64,000 nucleotides of DNA from Mycobacterium kansasii ATCC 12478 (GCF_000157895.3 NC_022663.1:1178001-1242000), one strand, 5' to 3'; counted from the stretch's first letter, positions 24,920 through 34,633 are shown. The notes: generated by a model not told the origin, from the sequence alone. Numbers and translations are program-made.

Positions 24920-27900
24920 TCAGTCCACATGGATCGGCGGACCGGCCGGCCTGCCCGCCGCTCGTCGCCGCCGCGGACGTTCCGGCAACGATGCCACCTC
25001 GACGGGTCCCGGCGGGCCATCGGGACTGTCGGCGGGCTCGGAATCGGTGTCGTCGTCGTCGGTGTCGGAATCATCGACGTCGAGCTCGTCATCGAGGTCG
25101 TCATCACCGAGGTCGTCGTCGTCGAGCTCGTCGTCATCGAGCTCCTCGTCGTCGAGTTCTTCGTCCTCGTCGGTGTCCTCGTCGGCATCTTCGTCGGTGT
25201 CCTCTTCATCGGTGTCTTCTTCGTCGGTGTCCTCGAAGTCTTCGATGTCGTCGGGCTCACCGGCGTTGTCTGCGTCTTCTTCGAGATCATCTATGCCGTC
25301 GGACACCGCCACCGCAGTTTCTTCGTCGATCGCGGCCGCGAACTCCTCACCGGACTCCTCGGGTTCCCCGTCCCCACGGCCGGGTCCCAGGGACGAGCCC
25401 GCTGCCATCGCTTTGAACATCGGATGCTCGCCGGGGGCGTGAGCGGGGACCTTGGCCACGATCCCTTTGTCACTGGGCTCTTCGGCGCGACTCTTCTTCG
25501 AGCGCCTGTTGCGCCGGCCTCCGGATTCCGACTTTCGCCCGGTCGCCGGCGCAGCATCCACCGGATCGGCATGCAGCAGGATCCCACGCCCGCTGCACTG
25601 GGGACACGACGACGAGAAGGCCTCGATCAGGCCGGTTCCCAAACGTTTGCGGGTGAGCTGGACCAAGCCCAGCGAGGTCACCTCGGACACCTGGTGACGG
25701 GTGCGGTCGCGGGCCAGCGCCTCGGTCAGCCGGCGCAGCACCAGGTCGCGGTTCGATTCCAGCACCATGTCGATGAAGTCGATGACCACGATGCCGCCGA
25801 TGTCACGCAGGCGCAGCTGACGCACGATCTCCTCGGCCGCCTCCAGGTTGTTCTTGGTGACGGTCTGCTCGAGATTGCCCCCCGACCCGGTGAATTTGCC
25901 GGTGTTGACGTCGATCACCGTCATGGCCTCGGTCCGGTCGATCACCAATGTCCCGCCCGACGGCAGCCACACCTTGCGGTCCATCGCCTTCGTCAGCTGC
26001 TCGTCGATACGATGCACCGCAAAGACGTCGGGGCGCGTCTGACCTTCAGCAAGCTCGGCCGGCTCGTACTTGGTCAATTTCGAAACCAGATCGGGCGCAA
26101 CGGAATTCACGTAGTCGTTGATCGTGGTCCAGGCCTCGTCGCCGGAAACGATGAGCCCGGCAAAATCCTCGTTGAACAAGTCGCGGATGACCTTGACCAG
26201 CACATCCGGTTCTTCGTAGAGCGCCACCGCAGCGCCGGCCGCCTTCTGCTTGACCTCGGCGGCCTTGGCTTCGATCTGTTGCCAGCGCTCCTGCAACCGG
26301 GTGACGTCGGCACGAATGTCGCCCTCTTTGACCCCCTCGGACGCGGTGCGGATGATCACTCCCGCGTCGGACGGCACCACCTCGCGCAGGATCTCCTTGA
26401 GCCGCTGGCGTTCGGTGTCGGGCAGCTTGCGGCTGATCCCGGTCGACGACGCGCCCGGCACGTAGACCAGATAGCGGCCGGCCAGCGACACCTGCGTCGT
26501 CAGCCGTGCTCCCTTGTGGCCCACCGGGTCCTTGCTGACCTGGACGACGACGTAGTCGCCGGGTTTGAGGGCCTGTTCGATCTTGCGGTCGGCCCCACCG
26601 AGTCCGGCTGCGTCCCAGTTGACTTCACCCGCGTAGAGCACACCGTTGCGGCCGCGACCGATGTCGACGAAGGCCGCCTCCATCGACGGCAACACGTTCT
26701 GCACGATGCCCAGGTAGATGTTGCCCACCAGGGAAGCCGAAGCCGCGGAAGTCACGAAATGCTCGACCACGATGCCGTCTTCGAGCACCGCGATCTGGGT
26801 GTAGCGCGTGCCCGGGTGCGGCGGCTCGGTGCGGACCCGGTCACGCACAACCATGACTCGCTCGACGGCCTCTCGTCTGGCCAGGAATTCGGCCTCGGTC
26901 AGTACCGGTGGACGGCGCCGCCCGGCGTCGCGGCCGTCCCGGCGGCGTTGCCGTTTGGCTTCCAGCCGGGTCGAGCCGTCGATGCCCTTGATCTCGTTGC
27001 TGCCGGACTCTTCGTCCCCGGCGCCGCCGTTGCGGGGCGCGCGTTCGTGCACGACGGTGTTGGGCGGATCGTCGGGCGCTGGGCCCTCGTCGCCGTCCTC
27101 TCCGGAACCCGACTTGCGTCGTCTGCGGCGGCGGCGACGACGGCTGGCGCCCTCTGCTGAGCCGTTGTCATCGTCGCCGGCGTCGGTGTCGGTGTCGTCG
27201 GAGTCCGCTGCATCGTCACTTTCGGAGTCGTCGGAACGGGCAGAGTCCCCATTCGCTTTCCGGTCGGCTTCGTCGCCGTCATCTTCGCCGGGGCCGTCGG
27301 ATCCACCCTGTTCACCGCGTCCCCGACCACGGCCACGACGGCCACGCCGACGCCGCCGACCGCTCGGCCGGTCGATCTGCTCATGTTCGTCGTCATCATC
27401 GGAATCGTCGGCTGCCTCGTCGTCGGTGCCGTTGTCCTCATCGATCGCCTCGGGAATCGGCTGCGGCGCGACGAACAGCGGCAGGTAATGCGGCCGCTCC
27501 ACCCACGTCTCGACGACCTGCACCGTTTCCTGCGTTTCCAGCAGCAGCCGGGATTCGGGTTCCGGGGCCTCGTCAGCCTCGTAGTCAGCTTCGTAGTCAG
27601 CTTCGTCGTCAGCTTCGTCGTCAGCTTCGCCCGGTGCGACAGCCGCCGCGGCGACACCGAGTTCAGCGTTTTCTTCTGGTTTGGCTTGGTTGGGTTCGTT
27701 GGCGGGTTCTTCGATGGGCGTTTCGGCCAGCAGGTCGCGCACCCGGACTGCGTCGACCCGGTCCACGCTGGAATGTGCGCTGCGGATACGACCGTCCAGC
27801 GCGTTGAGGGCATCGAGCACCCGCCTGCTGCTGGTCCCCAGCGTTCGTGCCAGCGAATGGACTCTCAGGCGGTCCGGCAGTTCCTCATGCCGTGTCGGCT

Positions 27901-27934
27901 CTTTTGGGTCTGAAGATGGGGCACCGTCTACCAC
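24920..27934 (-). CDS. rne: ribonuclease E/G
   Basis: About 1004 aa; start GTG 27934 with GAGGAG about 5 nt upstream. Main mRNA-decay and rRNA-processing endonuclease. Unlike E. coli RNase E, the catalytic core is central: an acidic/basic disordered N-tail (1-about 370), S1 domain, 5'-sensor/RNase H and DNase I-like regions with DVNTGKFTG and IDFIDM, and the zinc-link CPQC. A disordered, very acidic C-tail (Asp/Glu runs) ends in a basic segment. Both tails carry low-complexity repeats that differ between species. RNA- and protein-binding sites are expected in the tails. Confidence 0.96.
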   Translation of the reverse strand: MVDGAPSSDPKEPTRHEELPDRLRVHSLARTLGTSSRRVLDALNALDGRIRSAHSSVDRVDAVRVRDLLAETPIEEPANEPNQAKPEENAELGVAAAAVAPGEADDEADDEADYEADYEADEAPEPESRLLLETQETVQVVETWVERPHYLPLFVAPQPIPEAIDEDNGTDDEAADDSDDDDEHEQIDRPSGRRRRRGRRGRGRGRGEQGGSDGPGEDDGDEADRKANGDSARSDDSESDDAADSDDTDTDAGDDDNGSAEGASRRRRRRRRRKSGSGEDGDEGPAPDDPPNTVVHERAPRNGGAGDEESGSNEIKGIDGSTRLEAKRQRRRDGRDAGRRRPPVLTEAEFLARREAVERVMVVRDRVRTEPPHPGTRYTQIAVLEDGIVVEHFVTSAASASLVGNIYLGIVQNVLPSMEAAFVDIGRGRNGVLYAGEVNWDAAGLGGADRKIEQALKPGDYVVVQVSKDPVGHKGARLTTQVSLAGRYLVYVPGASSTGISRKLPDTERQRLKEILREVVPSDAGVIIRTASEGVKEGDIRADVTRLQERWQQIEAKAAEVKQKAAGAAVALYEEPDVLVKVIRDLFNEDFAGLIVSGDEAWTTINDYVNSVAPDLVSKLTKYEPAELAEGQTRPDVFAVHRIDEQLTKAMDRKVWLPSGGTLVIDRTEAMTVIDVNTGKFTGSGGNLEQTVTKNNLEAAEEIVRQLRLRDIGGIVVIDFIDMVLESNRDLVLRRLTEALARDRTRHQVSEVTSLGLVQLTRKRLGTGLIEAFSSSCPQCSGRGILLHADPVDAAPATGRKSESGGRRNRRSKKSRAEEPSDKGIVAKVPAHAPGEHPMFKAMAAGSSLGPGRGDGEPEESGEEFAAAIDEETAVAVSDGIDDLEEDADNAGEPDDIEDFEDTDEEDTDEEDTDEDADEDTDEDEELDDEELDDDELDDDDLGDDDLDDELDVDDSDTDDDDTDSEPADSPDGPPGPVEVASLPERPRRRRAAGRPAGPPIHVD
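27572..27631. repeat. five tandem 12-bp units inside rne
   Basis: Unit GTCAGCTTCGTC with minor changes (first copy GTCAGCCTCGTA), positions 27572, 27584, 27596, 27608 and 27620. On the coding strand it encodes a four-residue Asp/Glu/Ala repeat (DEAD/YEAD type). A slippage site that changes tail length in frame. Confidence 0.9.
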
Positions 27935-28256
27935 GTATTCTCCTCAAGCCCCCGGGCGCGTCGTTTCGACGCGGCCACGCGAGGGCTCCGCTATGTGCTC
28001 GGGTCACTTCTCCCGGGCTTGTGATGGTCTTGCTCCGAGCCGCTCGGGCGAGCACACTCGGCGCCGTGCTGAATGACGGCTTGACACGCCGCGCCCCATC
28101 GGATGGCGATGGTCGCGCTTGTCGAAGTCTTCATTCGGGTGTTCGACGCCGGTCCGGCGACGTTCACCCGCAGTCAGTATCCCATATCACTGGGCTGGAT
28201 CACCCTCGTCTGAGCGGTACACCGGTGAATCCGGCTCGCAAGCACGTCTCCCGGCG
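27935..28256. other. long leader of rne (no gene)
   Basis: 322 nt between ndkA and rne with no supported gene. On the transcribed strand of rne it could form several hairpins. The clearest is CGCGTCG-TTT-CGACGCG at 27957-27973, 23 nt before the start codon, with a second GC stem at 28042-28053. RNase E genes elsewhere have long leaders used for autoregulation; that role here is inferred. Confidence 0.55.
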
Positions 28257-28667
28257 CTAGGCGCCGGGAAACCAGAGCGCGATCTCGCGCTGCGCCGACT
28301 CGGCCGAATCTGAGCCGTGCACCAGGTTGAATTGGGTTTCCAAGCCGAAGTCGCCGCGGATGGTGCCGGGCGTGGCCTTGTCCACCGGGTCGGTGCCGCC
28401 GGCGAGCTGGCGAAACGCCGCGACCGCTCGCGGCCCTTCCACGACGGCCGCCACCACCGGGCCCGACGTGATGAACTCGAGCAACGACCCGAAGAACGGC
28501 TTGCCTTCGTGCTCGGCGTAATGACGGCCGGCCAGCTCGTCGTTGACGTTCCTGAGCTCCAGCGCCGCGACGGTCAGGCCTTTGCGCTCGATGCGGCCGA
28601 TGATCTCGCCGATCAGTCCGCGTTGCACACCGTCCGGCTTGATCAGCACGAGGGTCCGTTCAGTCAC
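28257..28667 (-). CDS. ndkA: nucleoside diphosphate kinase
   Basis: 136 aa, start GTG 28667. Transfers the gamma-phosphate between nucleotides through a phospho-His; the active site NLVHGSDS is intact. Starts TERTLVLIKPDGVQRG, as in the family. Lies in the valS-folC-DUF4233-ndkA order. Confidence 0.97.
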   Translation of the reverse strand: MTERTLVLIKPDGVQRGLIGEIIGRIERKGLTVAALELRNVNDELAGRHYAEHEGKPFFGSLLEFITSGPVVAAVVEGPRAVAAFRQLAGGTDPVDKATPGTIRGDFGLETQFNLVHGSDSAESAQREIALWFPGA

Positions 28668-28716
28668 GGTGGCTAAGAGTAGATGGCCAACGCTGAACTC
28701 GCACGGCAGGCCCGGC

Positions 28717-29121
28717 TCAGCCTGGCGGCGACGCTCCCCCTCGCTGCCGCCGCCGGACCTCGGCCCGGAAGTACGCGATCAGCACCCATACCCCGGTGAA
28801 CAGCACGCCGACGAAGCCGACGCCCGGGTACACGGCGAACCCGGCGAGCAGTACCAGCTGCACGCCGAGGTTCACCCAGATCGCCCACGGTCTGCGCTGC
28901 AGCCCGGCGAGCAGGATCAGTGCCGCGGCCAGCCCGATCAGATACCCCAGCGACGCCGGACTCAGCCCGCCGCCCACCGCGCCCACCACCGGTATGGCCA
29001 GCAGCACCACGATCGCCTCGAGAAGCAGTGTCGCGGCCATGACCGCACCGAAGCTCTTCCACGGGTCGGCCCGCGGTGTCGGATCACCGGAGTCGGCGGG
29101 CCCTTGCGGCTGGCCGGTCAT
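28717..29121 (-). CDS. DUF4233 four-helix membrane protein
   Basis: 134 aa, positional match to Rv2446c. Four hydrophobic helices (about 25-45, 53-70, 80-95, 100-118) and a basic C-terminus. The ATG overlaps the folC stop by 4 nt. Always beside folC in mycobacteria as far as I recall; role unknown. Confidence 0.85.
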   Translation of the reverse strand: MTGQPQGPADSGDPTPRADPWKSFGAVMAATLLLEAIVVLLAIPVVGAVGGGLSPASLGYLIGLAAALILLAGLQRRPWAIWVNLGVQLVLLAGFAVYPGVGFVGVLFTGVWVLIAYFRAEVRRRQRGGASPPG

Positions 29122-30560
29122 TGCGGGTTACGTCCGAATAGCGTGCGGGCGGCCCCGGCGGTGACGACCGATCCGGTGACGACGATTCCGGAGCCGGGGA
29201 ACGAGCCCCCTTCGGCTCCTTGTTGGGCGGCCGCCTCGTCGACCAGCGCGGTCGCCGTGTCGATGGCATCGCTCAGGTTCGCGGCGGACAGCACCCGATC
29301 GGGTCCGAACCGCTCCCGGGCCGCCGCGGCCAGCGACTCGACATCCAGCGCGCGCGGTGACCCGTTGTGGGTCACCACAACCGAGTCGAACACCGGCTCC
29401 ACCGCTTGCAGAATGCCGTCGACGTCCTTGTCGGCCAGCACACTGACCACCCCGACCAACGTCCGGAAGTCGAACTCGGCGGCCAGCGTCCGGGCCAGCG
29501 CAGCCGCCCCGGCGGGATTGTGGGCGGCGTCGATGAACACGGTCGGTGCGCTGCGCATCCGTTCCAGTCGGCCGGGGCTGGTGGCCGCGGCGAATCCCGC
29601 CCGCACCGCCTCGACGTCGAGCTGACGCTGGGCACCCGCGCCGAAGAAGGCCTCGACGGCGGCCAGCGCCACCACCGCGTTGTGCGCCTGGTGTTCACCG
29701 TGCAGCGGCAGGTAGATGTCGGAGTACACGCCGCCCAGGCCCTGCAGTTGCAGCACCTGACCGCCGACGGCGACCTGGCGGCCCAGCACGGCGAACTCCG
29801 ATTCCTCCCGGGCGACCGCGGCGTCGGCGCGGACCGCCTGGCCCAGCAGCACCTCCATGACTTCCGGGCGCTGACGCGCGATCACCGCGACCGTATCGGG
29901 CGAGCCTTCGGCGGCTTGATGGATGATGCCCGCCTTCTCGCCTGCGATCCCGGCGATGTCGTCCCCGAGGTAGTCGACATGGTCCTTGCTGATCGGGGTG
30001 ATCACCGCCACCGGCGCATTGATGACGTTGGTGGCGTCCCATCGTCCACCCATACCCACCTCGACCACGGCGACGTCGACGGGCGCGTCGGCGAACGCGG
30101 CGAACGCCATCGCGGTGAGCACCTCGAACTTGCTCATCGCCGGCCCGCCGGCATTCTGCGACTGCTCATCGATCATCTGTACGAACGGCTCGATTTCCCG
30201 GTACGTCGCCACGTACTGCGCCGGGCTGATCGGCTTTCCGTCGATCGAGATCCGTTCCACCACCGACTGCAGGTGCGGGCTGGTGGTGCGGCCGGTCCGT
30301 TGATGCAACGCGGTCACCAATGCGTCGACCATCCGCGCCACCGACGTCTTGCCGTTGGTCCCGGCGATGTGAATCGAGGGATAGCTGAGTTGCGGTGAAC
30401 CCAGCAGGTCCAGCAGCGCGCTGATCCTGGTCAGGCTCGGCTCGATGCGGGTCTCCGGCCAGCGCTGGTCCAGCAGGTGCTCGACCTGCAGCAACGAAGC
30501 GATCTCGTCCGGTGTGGGCGCCATGCCGGTGGATGGCCGGTCTGTCGACTCGAAACTCAT
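29118..30560 (-). CDS. folC: folylpolyglutamate synthase/dihydrofolate synthase
   Basis: About 480 aa. Adds glutamate to (dihydro)folate. Mur-ligase fold with the P-loop GTNGKTSVARM, the VEVGMGGRWDATN motif and HNPAGAAAL in the C-terminal domain. The start overlaps the valS stop by 4 nt. Confidence 0.96.
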   Translation of the reverse strand: MSFESTDRPSTGMAPTPDEIASLLQVEHLLDQRWPETRIEPSLTRISALLDLLGSPQLSYPSIHIAGTNGKTSVARMVDALVTALHQRTGRTTSPHLQSVVERISIDGKPISPAQYVATYREIEPFVQMIDEQSQNAGGPAMSKFEVLTAMAFAAFADAPVDVAVVEVGMGGRWDATNVINAPVAVITPISKDHVDYLGDDIAGIAGEKAGIIHQAAEGSPDTVAVIARQRPEVMEVLLGQAVRADAAVAREESEFAVLGRQVAVGGQVLQLQGLGGVYSDIYLPLHGEHQAHNAVVALAAVEAFFGAGAQRQLDVEAVRAGFAAATSPGRLERMRSAPTVFIDAAHNPAGAAALARTLAAEFDFRTLVGVVSVLADKDVDGILQAVEPVFDSVVVTHNGSPRALDVESLAAAARERFGPDRVLSAANLSDAIDTATALVDEAAAQQGAEGGSFPGSGIVVTGSVVTAGAARTLFGRNPQ

Positions 30561-33217
30561 TGCAGCGCAGCCAGCCTGGCGGTGATGCGGTCGGTTTCCT
30601 CTTGCGCCAGCCGCTGCCGGTCGCGGATCTTGTCAACAACAGCTTCGGGCGCCTTGGCCAAGAAATCCGCGTTCGCCAATTTGGCGCCGGTTGCTGCCAG
30701 CTCCTTTTGCGCCGCGGCCAATTCCTTTTCCAGCCGGCGACGTTCAGCGGCCACGTCGATCGTGCCGGAGGTGTCGAGTTCGACGACGACCCTTGCCCGG
30801 CTCAGCCGAACTTCCAATGACACCGACGGGCGGAAATCCGGCCCCGCAGCGGCGAGCCATGCCAGCGATGTCACGGCGGCAACCTGAGTGTTCAGGTCCG
30901 ACTCGTCGATACCGGCCAGCCGGGCCGGCACCTTTTGCCGGTCGGCGAGGCCCTGATCGCTGCGGAATCGCCGGACCTCGGTCACCAGCTTTTGCATATC
31001 GCTGATGCGCTGCGCAGCAACGGGATCCAGAGTGATCCCGGAGGGCCGCGGCCAGTCGGCGACCACCAGGGACTCTTCCCGGGTCAAAGCCTGCCAGAGC
31101 GCCTCGGTGATGAACGGGATCACCGGGTGCAGCAACCGAAGCAGCGTGTCCAACGCCGCTGCCAGTACCGCGGTGGTATGCGAGAGCCCTTCGGCCAGTT
31201 GGGTTTTTGCCAGTTCGACATACCAGTCGCAGAACTCGTCCCAGGCGAAGTGATACAACGCTTCGCAGGCGCGGCTGAACTCGTAGCTGTCGAAGGCCGA
31301 ATCCACTTCGGCTCGAACCTCTTCCAGTCGTCCCAGGATCCAGCGGTCGGCGTCGGTCAGCTCGGCCGGCGCCGGCAAGGGCGCTTCGGAAGGCTTGGTG
31401 GCGCCGTTGAGCAGTGCGTAGCGCGTCGCGTTGAACAGCTTGGTGGTGAAGTTGCGCGACGCGCGGACGGCGTCTTCGCCGATCGCCAGGTCGCCACCGG
31501 GGCTGGCTCCACGGGCCAGCGTGAACCGCAACGCATCGGCACCGAACGTGTCCATCCACTCCAACGGATCGATGACGTTGCCCTTGGACTTACTCATCTT
31601 GCGGCCGAACTCGTCACGAATCAGCCCGTGCAGGAACACGTCGGTGAACGGCACCTGGGGGCCGCGGCGGCCGTCGAGCGTGATGACGTCGTCGCCGCCC
31701 ACGAAGGTGCCGAACATCATCATCCGCGCCACCCAGAAGAACAAGATGTCGTAGCCGGTGACCAGAACGCTTGTCGGATAGAACTTTTCCAGCTCCGGCG
31801 TCTTTTCGGGCCAGCCCAGCGTGGAGAACGGCCACAGCGCGGAGGAGAACCAGGTGTCCAGCACGTCGGGGTCCTGGTCCCAGCCCTCCGGGGGCGTTTC
31901 ATCCGGTCCGACACATACCTTTTCGCCGTCGGGTCCGTACCAGATCGGGATGCGATGACCCCACCACAGCTGTCGCGAGATGCACCAGTCGTGCATGTCG
32001 TCGACCCAGGTGAACCAGCGCGGTTCCAGGCTGGCGGGGTGAATCACGGTGTCGCCGTTGCGCACCGCGTCGCCAGCGGCCTTGGCCAACGACTCCACCC
32101 GAACCCACCACTGCAACGACAGCCGCGGTTCGATCGGCTCCCCGCTGCGCTCGGAATGTCCCACGCTGTGCAGGTAGGGGCGTTTCTCCTCGACGACGCG
32201 GCCTTGGGCGGCCAGCGCCTCGCGCACCGCGACCCGTGCTTCGAATCGGTCCATGCCATCGAATGGTGTTCCGGTGCCGGCGATCCGGCCCTTGGTGTCC
32301 ATGATCGAGGGCATCGGCAGGCTGTGCCGCATCCCGATCTCGAAGTCATTCGGGTCGTGAGCGGGCGTGACTTTGACTGCGCCGGTGCCGAATTCGGGGT
32401 CCACATGCTCGTCGGCAACGATGATCAGCTGCCGGTCGACAAACGGGTGCGGCAGGCTCGTGCCGACCAGGTCGCGATAGCGATCGTCGTCGGGGTGGAC
32501 CGCGATGGCGGTATCGCCGAGCATCGTCTCCACGCGGGTGGTGGCGACAACGATGTGCGGTTGCGAGTCGTCCAGCGAGCCGTACCGGAACGACACCAGC
32601 TCGCCTTCGACGTCGAGGTAGTTGACCTCCAGATCCGAGATCGCCGTCTGAAGCACCGGTGACCAGTTGACCAGCCGCTCGGCCTGATAGATCAGCCCGG
32701 CGTCGTAGAGCCTCTTGAAGATCGTCCGCACCGCCCGCGACAGCCCCTCGTCCATGGTGAACCGGTCGCGGCTCCAGTCCACCCCGTCGCCGAGGCGGCG
32801 CATCTGACCACCTATCGCCCCGCCCGACTCCCGCTTCCAGTCCCAGACCTTGTCGACGAACAGCTCACGGCCGAAGTCCTCTTTGGTCTTGCCGTCGACC
32901 GCCAGCTGCTTTTCCACCACGCTCTGGGTGGCGATACCGGCATGGTCGGTGCCCGGCTGCCACAGCACCTCGTAGCCCTGCATCCGTTTTCGGCGGGTCA
33001 GGGCGTCCATCATGGTGTGTTCCAGTGCGTGGCCCATATGCAGGCTGCCGGTCACGTTCGGCGGCGGCAGCACAATCGAGTAGGCGGGCTTGCTGCTGGT
33101 GGGGTCCGCGGTGAAGTAACCGGCATCCAGCCACTTCTGGTAGATGGCGCCCTCCATCGCACCCGGGTCCCACGACTTGGGCAGCTGGTCGGCGTCGGAG
33201 CGGGCGCGCGCGGTCAC
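30557..33217 (-). CDS. valS: valyl-tRNA synthetase
   Basis: About 886 aa, class Ia; start GTG 33217. HIGH-type motif (PPPNVTGSLHMGHAL), KMSKS (GRKMSKSKGN), the editing domain between them, and the C-terminal coiled-coil arm (ERRRLEKELAAAQKEL). First gene of a unit with folC, DUF4233 and possibly ndkA. Confidence 0.98.
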   Translation of the reverse strand: MTARARSDADQLPKSWDPGAMEGAIYQKWLDAGYFTADPTSSKPAYSIVLPPPNVTGSLHMGHALEHTMMDALTRRKRMQGYEVLWQPGTDHAGIATQSVVEKQLAVDGKTKEDFGRELFVDKVWDWKRESGGAIGGQMRRLGDGVDWSRDRFTMDEGLSRAVRTIFKRLYDAGLIYQAERLVNWSPVLQTAISDLEVNYLDVEGELVSFRYGSLDDSQPHIVVATTRVETMLGDTAIAVHPDDDRYRDLVGTSLPHPFVDRQLIIVADEHVDPEFGTGAVKVTPAHDPNDFEIGMRHSLPMPSIMDTKGRIAGTGTPFDGMDRFEARVAVREALAAQGRVVEEKRPYLHSVGHSERSGEPIEPRLSLQWWVRVESLAKAAGDAVRNGDTVIHPASLEPRWFTWVDDMHDWCISRQLWWGHRIPIWYGPDGEKVCVGPDETPPEGWDQDPDVLDTWFSSALWPFSTLGWPEKTPELEKFYPTSVLVTGYDILFFWVARMMMFGTFVGGDDVITLDGRRGPQVPFTDVFLHGLIRDEFGRKMSKSKGNVIDPLEWMDTFGADALRFTLARGASPGGDLAIGEDAVRASRNFTTKLFNATRYALLNGATKPSEAPLPAPAELTDADRWILGRLEEVRAEVDSAFDSYEFSRACEALYHFAWDEFCDWYVELAKTQLAEGLSHTTAVLAAALDTLLRLLHPVIPFITEALWQALTREESLVVADWPRPSGITLDPVAAQRISDMQKLVTEVRRFRSDQGLADRQKVPARLAGIDESDLNTQVAAVTSLAWLAAAGPDFRPSVSLEVRLSRARVVVELDTSGTIDVAAERRRLEKELAAAQKELAATGAKLANADFLAKAPEAVVDKIRDRQRLAQEETDRITARLAALQ

Positions 33218-33234
33218 CGGTCAATTCTAGGAAC

Positions 33235-33249
33235 CGCCGCGTAGCGGCG
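33235..33249 (-). terminator. hairpin after the lectin gene
   Basis: CGCCGC-GTA-GCGGCG, a perfect 6-bp stem between the lectin stop and the valS start. No T-tract. Confidence 0.4.
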
Positions 33250-33293
33250 TGTAGGCGCCTAAAACCGCAGGTGAACGACTATCAAGGAGTCGA

Positions 33294-33914
33294 TCAGGGA
33301 ATCGTGAGCACCTGGCCGGGATGGATCAGGTCGGGATTGGGAATTGCGTTGGCGTCGACCAGCACCTGGTATTTGTTCCCGTCACCGTAGAACCGTTCGG
33401 CGATGCCCCACAAGGTGTCGCCGGAGACCACGGTGTACGAATTGGGAGCGGGCTCAGCCGGCTCGTCGGCGACCGCCTCTGCGATGGGCTCCGGCGCCGC
33501 CTCCCCGACGGGCTGGGCCGCCTGCGCCGCGCCGGTCATCTCCGGGGCGCCAACAGATTTCTGCAGGTCGGCCGGCGGCGTGTCGGTCTGCGTCGCGGTG
33601 GCCCAGGCGGGGCCGTCGGCCGCGTAGAGCACCAGGTTACGGTCATCCTGGAGCACCAGCCTGACGCTCTTGCTGCCCACGGTGTCGCTGTGCCAGACCG
33701 GTCGCTCCGGCGTGTAGAGGACGAAGTTGCCATCGGTCTGCAGCTCGGCGCGCACCACGTCCTGGCCGTCGGTCGCCGTGGCCCATACCGGCGTGCCGTC
33801 AGCGGCGAGCACCAGGTTGCCGTCTTCTTGCAGGGTCAAGGTGTAGGCCCCGTTATTGGAGACCAAGGATTCTCCTCGCTGCAGCCGCTGTCCCTCGCCG
33901 AGCGTGTCTGACAT
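33294..33914 (-). CDS. bulb-type lectin plus LysM protein
   Basis: 206 aa, no signal peptide. Residues 1-110 are a B-lectin (monocot mannose-binding) domain with three QxDxNxVxY-type blocks (QEDGNLVLAAD, QTDGNFVLYTP, QDDRNLVLYAA); the second and third keep the Tyr. A Pro/Ala/Glu linker leads to a C-terminal LysM (SYTVVSGDTLWGIAERF). Likely binds mannose-type glycans and peptidoglycan or chitin. M. smegmatis has a described LysM lectin of similar layout. I do not recall one here in M. tuberculosis. It lies downstream of a DUF937 gene in the same direction. How it is exported without a signal peptide is unclear. Confidence 0.88.
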   Translation of the reverse strand: MSDTLGEGQRLQRGESLVSNNGAYTLTLQEDGNLVLAADGTPVWATATDGQDVVRAELQTDGNFVLYTPERPVWHSDTVGSKSVRLVLQDDRNLVLYAADGPAWATATQTDTPPADLQKSVGAPEMTGAAQAAQPVGEAAPEPIAEAVADEPAEPAPNSYTVVSGDTLWGIAERFYGDGNKYQVLVDANAIPNPDLIHPGQVLTIP

Positions 33915-33958
33915 GCTTTGCCTTTCGTTATCCGGTCCGGCCGACTGATTGCGCCGGG

Positions 33959-34561
33959 TTACTTTTTGCCGCCGAGCAGCCCGCCGATGATGTCCCCCAG
34001 CGCGCGGCCTCTGCCACCCAGCAGGTTGCCGATGGACGCTTCATCATTTCCGCCCCCGAGGATCCCGCTGAGCAGCTGAGCCAGGCCGCCACCGGAGCCT
34101 GTTTCCTCGTGTTCCTCGTGCTCGACCGCGGTACCCTGCAGTGCGCCGCCCGGCCGGAGCTGATTTCCCAGGTATGCCAGCACGATCGGGAGCACCAGCG
34201 GCAACAACCGCTGCAGAAGTTCTCTCCTTCCGGCCCCACCACTGGCCAGTGCCGATGCCACGCAGTCGCTGTCATTGCCGGCGAATAGCGTGGCGACGGC
34301 CTCTTCGGCCTCTTCTTCGCCGCGCCGGTCAACCTGGTCGAGCGCCCCGCCCGCGTCGAGCAGGCCACGCGCGGCGTGGCTGCTGGCGGCTGACTCGATC
34401 CGGCCGGCGTGTTCGGGATCCTGCGAATGCCGGTGCAATCCGGTAAGCAGCACCGGTACCAGCGTGCGGACCGCCGCGTCCACCTCGGTTTCGTCGGCGC
34501 CGAGCTTGCGCGCGATGTCAGATGTAGGAATCTGGGTGTAGAGATCATCAAGGCCGGGCAT
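33959..34561 (-). CDS. DUF937 protein
   Basis: About 200 aa; start ATG 34561 (MPGLDDLYTQIP). N-terminal DUF937 features (PTSDIARKLGADETEVDAAVRTL), a hydrophobic middle (LLPLVLPIVLAYLG) and a Gly/Leu-rich C-terminus ending in Lys-Lys. It lies 44 nt upstream of the lectin gene, probably the same operon. Function unknown. Confidence 0.75.
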   Translation of the reverse strand: MPGLDDLYTQIPTSDIARKLGADETEVDAAVRTLVPVLLTGLHRHSQDPEHAGRIESAASSHAARGLLDAGGALDQVDRRGEEEAEEAVATLFAGNDSDCVASALASGGAGRRELLQRLLPLVLPIVLAYLGNQLRPGGALQGTAVEHEEHEETGSGGGLAQLLSGILGGGNDEASIGNLLGGRGRALGDIIGGLLGGKK

Positions 34562-34633
34562 CGGTGCGGGTTGCCTTCGGAGTCGCATATCAAGCCACCA
34601 CTCTTCTGACCCTAGACGTACTCCGTCACCGGC

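Noticed and set aside
24929..27160. Long + strand frame opposite rne
   Set aside because: Antisense to the RNase E core and acidic tail; composition reflects the opposite strand.
27572..27631. Short regular repeats considered as a CRISPR array
   Set aside because: Units are directly abutting, in frame within rne, with no spacers and no cas genes nearby.
30935..32662. Long + strand frame opposite valS
   Set aside because: Shadow of valS; no recognisable domain and no ribosome site.
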